A stretch of 64,000 bases of DNA, taken from Pseudoselenomonas ruminantium. GTDB lineage: Bacteria; Bacillota; Negativicutes; Selenomonadales; Selenomonadaceae. The first letter of the stretch is position 1; each line of letters starts with the position of its first letter. Below, one piece after another: positions 25,704-32,803 of the stretch. The stretch lies in contig DFHU01000038.1 in assembly GCA_002373045.1 (NCBI GenBank), positions 1 through 64,000 of the forward strand, read 5' to 3'. The notes under the pieces were generated by a model that saw nothing but the letters and a program-made list of their open reading frames with translations, did no database searches and was not told the origin of the DNA. The position numbers were made by a program, and so were the translations under genes.

Positions 25704-27401
25704 ATGACAGCGTTTAATGAGAGCAGGTTTGCTCATCTTCATGTCCATACAGAATACAGTCTTTATAGCGGTGTAGCTCGCATCAAAGAACTGGTGGCAA
25801 AAGCTAAAGAACTTGGGATGAAACATTTAGCGATTACCGATTATGGAGCGCTGTACGGAGTTATACCTTTTTATAAGGAATGTAAGGAACAGGGAATAAA
25901 GCCGATTATCGGCTGTGAGGTGTATGTGGCCCCTGCCTCGCGATATGACCGCTGTGCTGTTGATGGTGTAACGTACTACAATTTGATTTTGTTGGCAGAA
26001 AATCAGACGGGTTACAAAAATCTAGTGAAACTTGTGTCATTGGCCAATATAGAGGGGATGTACTACAAGCCACGAGTGGATAAAGAACTTCTACAAAAGT
26101 ATCATGAAGGGCTTATCTGTTTGTCATCTGGTGCTGATGGCGAAGTCTATCGTGCAATTAGCCGCAATAATAAGCTAAGAGCGAAAAAAGTAGCTCAAGA
26201 ATATATCGATATTTTTGGGAAAGAAAATTTTTTCATTGAGATTCAGAATCACGGTTTAGTCCAAGAGAGAATTGTCAATGAGGGCTTGGTTGAATTAGCT
26301 GAGAATTTTGGCTTAGCTTTGATGGCAGCCAACGATTGTCGATATTTACGTCAGGAAGATAGTGAGTTATATGCTGTTCTGCATTGTATAGAACATGGCA
26401 TGGACTTGGACGAATATAAGAATGGCCGATATGATAATGGTGAGTATTACCTGAAATCTCCACAAGAAATCGCGATATTGTTCCCGGAATATCCGGAGGC
26501 TGTTGCCAATACCGTAAAAATCGCTGAACGCTGTCAGGTTGACTTTACCTTTGGTCAAATGCAATTGCCTGCATTTTCTCTGCCCAAAGCTTATAAAACG
26601 GATGATGAATACTTGTGTGCACTGTGCGAAAAAGCACTTCCTGAATATTATTCGGTAAAAACAGAGGACATACAGAAACAATTGCGTTATGAACTAGACA
26701 TGATAAAAAGGCACGGCCTTGCAAGACATTTCCTGATTGCACAAGATATTATTGAATTTTGCCGAGAACATGAAGTTAGCGTAAGGTCACAGTGTAGTTA
26801 TTGGGAAGGTAGTGCTGTAGCTTATCTTCTTGGGCTTAGTAAAGTAGAACCTTTGAGGGGCAATTTAGAAGGTGACACTGTTTTGAATCTGGAGCATATA
26901 GCCTTACCTGAATTTAAACTGGGTTATAACCAACAGAGAGATAATCAAGATTTCGTCATCGCTTATCTTAAGGAGCGCTATGGTCATGATAGCGTGGCGC
27001 AGATTGTTACTTTTGGTACGCTGCTAGCTAAAGCTGCATTAAGAGAGGTGGGCAGCGTTTTGGGGATTGATTATGAGCAGGTAGATGCTATAGTCGGAAC
27101 TATACCAAATGAATTACGTATGACTTTGGATGAGGCATTGAATACGTCTGCGGAATTTCGTCAGCATTATGAATCATCGGAAGTAATCAAGAGATGGGTT
27201 GACCTTGCTCATAGGGTTGAAATTTTACCACGGCATACATCTACCCATGCATCAATGGTGGTTATTGCTCATGGTCCATTGATGGATTATTTGCCAGTGT
27301 CCGAATCAGAAGACAGTTTAGTAGCGGAATTTCCTGTGAAATATTTAGAGGAGATTGGAATGTTTATGCTGAGGCTGACGCTATCACGGAGATTATCCTA
27401 A
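25704..27401 (+). CDS. Inactive DnaE-like protein, copy 2
   Basis: A 565-residue paralogue of copy 1, nearly identical in its first 80 residues (AKELGMKHLAITDYGALYG shared) and diverging later. It keeps more of the DnaE pattern, for example IVTFGTLLAKAALREVGSVLG and LPRHTSTHASMVVI. Still, every polymerase aspartate is lost: PDIDID reads PEFKLG (near 402) and the third site reads FMLRLTLS at the C-terminus. PGRGS reads SQCSYWEGS. PHP changes mirror copy 1: ITDYG, and NDCRY in place of NDCHY. It stops at the same place relative to DnaE as copy 1. ATG follows AGGAGGGAAG. Truncation at the same point and loss of the same sites in both copies argue for a non-catalytic role or for a common dead ancestor. 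Confidence 0.85.
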   Translation: MTAFNESRFAHLHVHTEYSLYSGVARIKELVAKAKELGMKHLAITDYGALYGVIPFYKECKEQGIKPIIGCEVYVAPASRYDRCAVDGVTYYNLILLAENQTGYKNLVKLVSLANIEGMYYKPRVDKELLQKYHEGLICLSSGADGEVYRAISRNNKLRAKKVAQEYIDIFGKENFFIEIQNHGLVQERIVNEGLVELAENFGLALMAANDCRYLRQEDSELYAVLHCIEHGMDLDEYKNGRYDNGEYYLKSPQEIAILFPEYPEAVANTVKIAERCQVDFTFGQMQLPAFSLPKAYKTDDEYLCALCEKALPEYYSVKTEDIQKQLRYELDMIKRHGLARHFLIAQDIIEFCREHEVSVRSQCSYWEGSAVAYLLGLSKVEPLRGNLEGDTVLNLEHIALPEFKLGYNQQRDNQDFVIAYLKERYGHDSVAQIVTFGTLLAKAALREVGSVLGIDYEQVDAIVGTIPNELRMTLDEALNTSAEFRQHYESSEVIKRWVDLAHRVEILPRHTSTHASMVVIAHGPLMDYLPVSESEDSLVAEFPVKYLEEIGMFMLRLTLSRRLS

Positions 27402-27489
27402 GTCTCATCTAAAAACGGCCTCACAGAATCGCTTATAAGCCCCATCTGGAAGATTTTGCATACAAAGTATTGCGTGTACCTCTAAAAAC

Positions 27490-28362
27490 GCTTATTTCAT
27501 CCTGCACTATGCTGAATTCATTCGCTGGGTTGTTGCTAAAGGAAATCCCTTCGATGATACGATGCGGCATTACTGCAACCAAATAGACTTTTTCATCCGT
27601 TGGTGCTTGTCCCATGAACGCAATCCATTAGCACTAAACGAGTACCAGCTTATCATGTATCGGGAATTTCTTTTGAACCGGTAGTACAAGCCGGACAGCA
27701 TTCAGGTTATGCTCGTCGCTGTAAAAGCCTTTTATGCTGCTGCAAAGAAAGTCGGACTTATAGGGATTAACCCAGCTGCAGAGCTAGAAGCTCCATCTAT
27801 AGGCAGCAACAGTGAAGCGCTGTTACATTACTATACTCCCCAGCAGATGAATGAAATCGTACATGTTTTTGATGAAGACACGAATCCCTTTACACGGTAT
27901 CGGAACACGCTCATCCTGTACCTGATGGGCGTTGAAGGACTGCGCAACATTGAGGTGCACCGTGCCTGCGTGGAAGATGTCAACTGGGATGCTCGGGCTA
28001 TAATGGTTCGAGGGAAAGGCGCCAAGGGACGGATGGAGCCTATCTATCCCTGTGATGAAACCTTTGAAATTCTGGAAGAATACCTGCAGTCTATTCCGAG
28101 TGACCGGGAAATAAAAAAAGATGGCGTTCTCACGCCGCTGATTCTTTCTTCATCTAATAAGAACCTCATGGGCCGTATTTCCCGGAATGGAATTCGCTCC
28201 ATTATGAACAAGGCGCTGACTGCCTGCGATTTGAAGCATCCCGGCTACTCCTGCCATGTTTTCCGGCACAGTTGCGGCACGAATTTATACAAAGAAACCA
28301 AGGATTTAGAGGGCATATCAGCAAGATGTGCTCTCTTTTATTATAACTGCTGTCACATATGA
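27490..28362 (+). pseudogene. Tyrosine recombinase/integrase, broken
   Basis: An open frame from about 27490 encodes the N-terminal core-binding domain (FIRWVVAKGNPFDD, MYREFLLNR), then hits an in-frame TAG at 27682. It resumes in the same frame (YKPDSIQVMLVAVKAFYAAA) through the catalytic domain. The first arginine (GLRNIEV) and HxxR (HVFRHSCGTNLY) are present. The sequence then ends in an unrelated tail, ARCALFYYNCCHI, so the last His and the nucleophile Tyr are missing. It is almost certainly inactive, and marks the right side of the replication-derived block. Confidence 0.85.
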
Positions 28363-28391
28363 TTCATAATAAATATAAATCATATGTGACA
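28351..28391. repeat. Perfect 14-bp inverted repeat
   Basis: TGTCACATATGATT at 28351-28364 and its exact complement at 28378-28391, separated by 13 bases. It overlaps the end of the broken integrase frame. It could be a terminal repeat of a small element, a recombination site or an operator. Confidence 0.75.
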
Positions 28392-28447
28392 CCTAGCTTC
28401 ATTTCGGATAAGTATCGGACGATGCAAGCATAATTGTACAGTATTAT

Positions 28448-28500
28448 AATGTTTGCATTTACAAACATTTAGGCTTATAATGTTTGTAAATACAGACATT
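28448..28500. promoter_or_regulatory. Two HipB-type operators
   Basis: AATGTTTG-N6-CAAACATT at 28448-28469 and AATGTTTG-N6-CAGACATT at 28479-28500. The two 22-bp dyads are 31 bp centre to centre, three helical turns, so bound dimers would lie on the same DNA face. They end 21 bases before the hipB start. Confidence 0.75.
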
Positions 28501-28521
28501 ATAAAAAGGAGAAAATCGATA

Positions 28522-28845
28522 ATGGGCAAAAAGATAGTCCTTACACCAAGTATCCAAAGAATCCTTCAGCGTATGGGCGAGCAAATCAAACTGGCCCGTC
28601 TACGCCGTAATATATCGATGGAAATAGTTGCTGAGCGTTCTGGCCTTGGCAGGACAACAGTATGGGCCATAGAAAAAGGCAGCCCGTCCGTTTCCATGGG
28701 AGCCTACGCCAAGGTTCTCCATGCTATTGAAGGAATGGATAAAGACTTGCTGCTTATTTGCAAGGACGATGCAAAAGGCCGCTTGATACAAGACTTAAAC
28801 TTAACTGTTGCTCGTAGGGCACCAAAGAGGAAGAAAGATGAGTAA
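28522..28845 (+). CDS. hipB: HipB-like antitoxin, XRE-family HTH
   Basis: A 107-residue protein with an XRE-type helix-turn-helix at about residues 22-75 (IKLARLRRNISMEIVAERSG, then TVWAIEKG) and a basic C-terminus (RRAPKRKKDE). ATG 28522 has AAAAGGAGAAAATC before it. It overlaps hipA by 8 bases. By analogy with HipB it neutralises HipA and represses the operon through the two dyads at 28448-28500. Confidence 0.85.
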   Translation: MGKKIVLTPSIQRILQRMGEQIKLARLRRNISMEIVAERSGLGRTTVWAIEKGSPSVSMGAYAKVLHAIEGMDKDLLLICKDDAKGRLIQDLNLTVARRAPKRKKDE

Positions 28846-30076
28846 TAAGACGATATACTGCTACTTGGATGATTACTACCGCGGTCAAATTCACCTTGGG
28901 AATTTATATGTACAAAAAGCTCGTGGGAAAGAAGTATATTCCTTTGAATTTACGCCTGATTTTCTGGCGAGTAAGGAACATTTGCTTTTGGACCCGCAGC
29001 TGCAAGTTGATATTTTTGGCCGTCAATATGCTGACAATCATATTTTCGGCATGTTTTCTGACTCCTGCCCAGACCGCTGGGGCAGACTTCTCATGAAAAG
29101 GCGTGAATCTATCTGGGCAAGAAAAGAAGCCAGAAAGCCCTCGGCCCTGCTGGAAAGTGACTTTCTGATTGGCGTCCACGATGAAAGCCGCATGGGAGCA
29201 TTACGTTTTCGTCTGGACCCTCATGGTGATTTTCAGGCCAATGATGTTTCCCTAGCAACTCCTCCATGGACGGAATTGCATCGATTACAGGATGCGTCCC
29301 GAAATTTTGAAAATGACAACGGTTTCGACGAAACATGGCTCGCCCTGCTGATGGCTCCCGGTTCTTCACTAGGCGGTGCTCGTCCCAAAGCAAGCGTTGC
29401 TGACGAAAAGGGCAATTTGTGGATTGCCAAATTCCCATCCAAGCACGACACAGAAAATGCCGGTGCCTGGGAAATGGTAGCCCACGACTTGGCCGAAATG
29501 TGTAACTTAAACGTAGCAGAGGCGCAGGCTTTGTCCCTGACCAAGGAAGGCACCACTTTTTTGGTCAAACGGTTTGACCGCATAGGAAAAGCTCGAATCC
29601 ACATGGCCTCTGCTATGACCATGCTGGGCAAAACCGATAGTGATAAAGATGCCTCTTATCTTGATATTGCCGACTGGCTGACAGCACATAGTGCCAATGC
29701 TTCTGCTGACCTGAAGGAACTTTGGTGTCGCATCGTGTTCAGCATCGCAATTTCAAATACAGACGACCATCTGCGAAATCATGGCTTCCTTCTGCACAAG
29801 GATGGCTGGCATCTTTCCCCACTATTCGATGTAAATCCTAATCCCTATGGAAACAATTTATCCTTGGGCATTACCGAAGAAGATAGCACCCTCGATATGG
29901 AGCTAGCTCTGGAAATGGCGGAATTCTACCAAATCAAACCAGCAGATGCCAAGAATATTATCGCCAACACTAAGAGCATCGTAGCTAAAAACTGGCATAT
30001 CCTGGCTAAAAAATATGGCCTGTCCCGTACAGCTATAGAGCGAATGAGCCCTGCTTTTGAAGGGAACAGTCTCTAA
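28838..30076 (+). CDS. hipA: HipA-like serine/threonine kinase toxin
   Basis: A 412-residue HipA-family kinase, close to the usual 430. Motifs run in order: GGARPKA (phosphate loop region, near residue 179), LWIAKFPS with the ATP-binding lysine, VKRFDR, the catalytic loop NTDDHLRNHGF (near 306-316), and the metal site LSPLFDVNP. All catalytic residues appear present. HipA phosphorylates glutamyl-tRNA synthetase in E. coli; targets vary between families. ATG 28838 overlaps hipB, showing a coupled toxin-antitoxin operon. Confidence 0.9.
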   Translation: MSNKTIYCYLDDYYRGQIHLGNLYVQKARGKEVYSFEFTPDFLASKEHLLLDPQLQVDIFGRQYADNHIFGMFSDSCPDRWGRLLMKRRESIWARKEARKPSALLESDFLIGVHDESRMGALRFRLDPHGDFQANDVSLATPPWTELHRLQDASRNFENDNGFDETWLALLMAPGSSLGGARPKASVADEKGNLWIAKFPSKHDTENAGAWEMVAHDLAEMCNLNVAEAQALSLTKEGTTFLVKRFDRIGKARIHMASAMTMLGKTDSDKDASYLDIADWLTAHSANASADLKELWCRIVFSIAISNTDDHLRNHGFLLHKDGWHLSPLFDVNPNPYGNNLSLGITEEDSTLDMELALEMAEFYQIKPADAKNIIANTKSIVAKNWHILAKKYGLSRTAIERMSPAFEGNSL

Positions 30077-30480
30077 CATTCGTCCAGCAATGTCAAAATT
30101 TTTTCTTTCGGAACATAAGCTTCATAACCTTTGACGATAGCTTCTCTTTCAGCCTGTGACAATGGCCGCTCAAATTCCTTCTTAAATTCTCTCGGATTCA
30201 TATCCGGCGTATCTTGGGTATCACAGTTAGCAATGTCCACATGAGGGTGTAATACATGGCCGGATTTATCTTGATGTCCCAAGCAGTAGCCCAATAGGTA
30301 AATTGGCAAAAATAATAACATAAAAAGTCCATAACGAGCATATCTTTGTATACGGGCGAAATTTTCCGAGAACTTCTTGACACATACTGGAAACAGTCTG
30401 TTCTTGCTTTCTCTCGCTTTCTCTTTTATAATAAGAAAGAGAGAAAGCGAAAGGGAGTGAAGACTATGCGTGGTAATCAT
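30073..30480 (-). CDS. Possible small membrane protein
   Basis: An open frame on the minus strand of up to 135 codons, convergent with hipA and overlapping its stop by 4 bases. It has one hydrophobic segment (YGLFMLLFLPIYLLGYCLG) followed by a hydrophilic domain ending EAYVPKEKILTLLDEC. No ribosome binding site supports ATG 30480, and that start would overlap the next gene on the plus strand; ATG 30321 is an alternative. The C-terminal half (FERPLSQAEREAIVKGYEAY) looks protein-like. Not recognised. Confidence 0.35.
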   Translation of the reverse strand: MITTHSLHSLSLSLFLIIKEKARESKNRLFPVCVKKFSENFARIQRYARYGLFMLLFLPIYLLGYCLGHQDKSGHVLHPHVDIANCDTQDTPDMNPREFKKEFERPLSQAEREAIVKGYEAYVPKEKILTLLDEC

Positions 30481-31773
30481 GAAAATGTAGATATTGAATA
30501 CAAGCGTATGTATGTTCCAGAATTACGTAAAGATATTGTAGCCTTTGCTAATACCGGAGGCGGTAAACTTTATATTGGTGTGAATGATGACGGAACAATT
30601 ATCGGTATTGGTGATACCGATGACACCATGCTGCGTCTGGCAGGCAGCCTAAAGGATAGTATTGCCCCTGACATCATGCCGTTTGTACAGATTCGTGCCG
30701 TTGATGAATGTGGAAAAAACGTAATTGCTGTAGAAGTAGCATCCGGTTCCGCAAAGCCTTACTATTTGAAAGATAAAGGTCTAAAGCCGAACGGCGTCTA
30801 CGTACGCAGAGGTTCATCGTCTCAACCACTCAGTGAAGCAGGCATACGGGATATGATTGTGGAATATTATGGTAAATCTTATGAGACGGTACGCAGTCTC
30901 AAGCAAAATCTTACATTTACTGCTTTTCAAAAAGAATTAGCTGAACGGCATTTGAGCTTTGGCGAAGCTCAAATGCGGACACTGAATCTGATTGGTGAAG
31001 ATGGACTGTATACAAATCTTGCTCTGTTACTCTCCGACCAATGCGAACATACTCTAAAAATTGCTATTTTTCAAGGAACAGATGACGTTGTATTTCGCAA
31101 CCATCAAGAGTTCACAGGTTCTCTGCTATCTCAACTAAAGGAGGGGTTTGCTTTTCTGGACAAAAATATTGCCGTCAAATCCAGCATTGACGGGCTGCGC
31201 AGAAAAGATGAGCGGGACTATCCCATGGCAGCTGTCAGAGAAGCACTGCTGAACGCTATCATTCATCGGGACTACGGGTTCAATGGAAGTACCATCATAA
31301 ACATTTATGATGACCGCATTGAGTTCATCTCTCTGGGCGGTTTAGTATCAGGTCTTTCCATGGATGCCATCCTAATGGGGGTTTCTCAATCGCGCAATGC
31401 AGGCCTTGCCAATGTTTTCTTCCGCCTGAAACTGGTGGAAAGCTACGGAACAGGGATAAAACGCATACAAGCACTGTATAAAGGAAGTCCCAAGCAGGCC
31501 GTATTTGAATCGGCAACTGGAGCATTCAAAACCACAATCTATAACCTCAATGAACCAGGAATATCGGAAAAGATGTCCCTATACCAACCAAATAACGAAA
31601 AAGAAATTATCTTAAATCTTGCTATCAAACAGAAAAGCATCACTCGTAAAGATGTAGAAATAGCGCTGTCGATAGGTTCTACAAAAGCTTATTCATTATT
31701 AACGGATCTGTGTAATAAGGGCATTCTGATAATGCAGAAAGCAGGCAATCGTACTTGCTATTTGCCGCAATAA
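30466..31773 (+). CDS. AlbA_2 (Schlafen-type) ATP-binding transcriptional regulator
   Basis: A 435-residue protein with an N-terminal AlbA_2/Schlafen domain (about residues 1-120; EYKRMYVPELRKDIVAFANT and GGGKLYIGVNDDG), a central GHKL-like ATPase segment (about 260-350; REALLNAIIHRDYG, then SYGTGIKRI) and a C-terminal winged helix (about 380-430; TRKDVEIALSIGSTKAYSLL). The family is common in Firmicutes genomic islands. ATG 30466 is preceded by AAAGGGAGTGAAG. It is a single gene at the right end of the island. Confidence 0.87.
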   Translation: MRGNHENVDIEYKRMYVPELRKDIVAFANTGGGKLYIGVNDDGTIIGIGDTDDTMLRLAGSLKDSIAPDIMPFVQIRAVDECGKNVIAVEVASGSAKPYYLKDKGLKPNGVYVRRGSSSQPLSEAGIRDMIVEYYGKSYETVRSLKQNLTFTAFQKELAERHLSFGEAQMRTLNLIGEDGLYTNLALLLSDQCEHTLKIAIFQGTDDVVFRNHQEFTGSLLSQLKEGFAFLDKNIAVKSSIDGLRRKDERDYPMAAVREALLNAIIHRDYGFNGSTIINIYDDRIEFISLGGLVSGLSMDAILMGVSQSRNAGLANVFFRLKLVESYGTGIKRIQALYKGSPKQAVFESATGAFKTTIYNLNEPGISEKMSLYQPNNEKEIILNLAIKQKSITRKDVEIALSIGSTKAYSLLTDLCNKGILIMQKAGNRTCYLPQ

Positions 31774-31796
31774 ACTAAGGGCGGTGTAAATTATTC

Positions 31797-31970
31797 TCAA
31801 TTGTCCAATAGCCATTTCAGTACATTCAGCTTGCGTATACCATCGTAATCTGCTGTGGATTCGATTTCATCTAGGGTAAGCAGGTATTTGACAATACTCT
31901 CTAACATTTTCACATCGTTAATATGGATTTTATTCCGTGTTTTTATAAAGATGCCAATTATATATGCTTA
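31797..31970 (-). pseudogene. C-terminal gene fragment, unrecognised
   Basis: A minus-strand open stretch of about 57 codons ending at 31797: IGIFIKTRNKIHINDVKMLE, then IVKYLLTLDEIESTADYDG and LNVLKWLLDN. The codon pattern is protein-like but the frame has no start and is closed by a stop just upstream. It is probably the tail of a gene cut off at the island edge. The rest of the 31774-32185 gap holds the promoter below. Confidence 0.5.
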
Positions 31971-32035
31971 TAATCCATTATATCCACTGTTTTTACACCA
32001 AAATAAACTGAAAATTACTATTTTTTACAAACATA

Positions 32036-32155
32036 TTGCATTATATACAAAACGCGCTATAATAATACATAGAGAAATCGTTTACTATTGATTCGTGAGA
32101 AAGTGATGAGATAGTGCGATATTTATTTTTTACGGTTTAAGAAAACGTTTACATC
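32036..32155 (+). promoter_or_regulatory. Promoter with the lacZ-type operator and a second CGTTTAC site
   Basis: TTGCAT at 32036-32041, 16-bp spacer, TATAAT at 32058-32063. The 16-mer AGAAATCGTTTACTAT at 32073-32088 is identical to the one at 6636-6651. A second site, GAAAACGTTTACATC at 32141-32155, resembles a catabolite-response or LacI-type half site. Together they suggest coregulation with the galactosidase operon. Confidence 0.7.
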
Positions 32156-32185
32156 ATTTTCCAAACACGTTAAGGGGGACTCATA

Positions 32186-32785
32186 ATGGAAAATACGATT
32201 ATCACCATCAGTCGCCAGTACGGCGCTGGCGGGCGGGAATTGGCCGAAATCTTGGCCAAGAAGCTGGGGGTAAAGCTTTACGACAGACAGATTGTTCATA
32301 TCGCTGCTGCCAAATTGGGCATTGATGATTTGAGCGAGGAAGAACTGCTGGAGATGGAAAATCAGGTAAAGCCGTTGTCCATGAGCTTTATTCCCTTCCA
32401 TTCCTTTGGTACGCACATGGGCAGTTCCAGTCAGGAAATGTTCATGAGTGAGTCGGCAGCTGTCCGCAAGCTGGCAGAAGACGGCCCCTGTATTTTCCTG
32501 GGCCGCAGCGCGGATTATGCTCTGCGGAAAAAAGATAACGTTTTCTCTATTTTTGTCTGTGCCGATGATGATTATCGGGAAGCCCGGGGCAAAGAGGTTT
32601 ACGATGGCAAGAGCCTGAAGGATCTGGACAAGGAAGACGAAAAGCGTGCCCGTTACTACAACTATTACACGGGCCGCACCTGGGGCGCTGGGGAAAATTA
32701 CGATTTGGTTGTTAACACCAGCTCTGGAGATTTGGAAAAAATTGCTGATGGCCTTATCGCCTATATGCGGACGATAAAAGGCTGA
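32186..32785 (+). CDS. Cytidylate kinase-like family protein
   Basis: A 199-residue protein of the cytidylate-kinase-like family (PF13189 type). The N-terminus ITISRQYGAGGRELAEILA has the family's modified P-loop, and LYDRQIVHIAA, CIFLGRSADY and a lid-like segment (REARGKEVYDGKS) follow. True CMP kinases have a standard GxxGxGKT loop, so the substrate here may differ. It starts after AAGGGGGA and is 18 bp ahead of the sugar transporter, under the shared operator. Why a nucleotide-kinase-like protein is cotranscribed with a sugar permease is unclear. Confidence 0.85.
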   Translation: MENTIITISRQYGAGGRELAEILAKKLGVKLYDRQIVHIAAAKLGIDDLSEEELLEMENQVKPLSMSFIPFHSFGTHMGSSSQEMFMSESAAVRKLAEDGPCIFLGRSADYALRKKDNVFSIFVCADDDYREARGKEVYDGKSLKDLDKEDEKRARYYNYYTGRTWGAGENYDLVVNTSSGDLEKIADGLIAYMRTIKG

Positions 32786-32803
32786 TTTTAGGAGGCTTTA
32801 ATA

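Noticed and set aside
32186..32785. Calling the kinase-like gene cmk
   Set aside because: The P-loop and lid differ from true CMP kinases and match the separate cytidylate-kinase-like family, so no gene symbol is justified.
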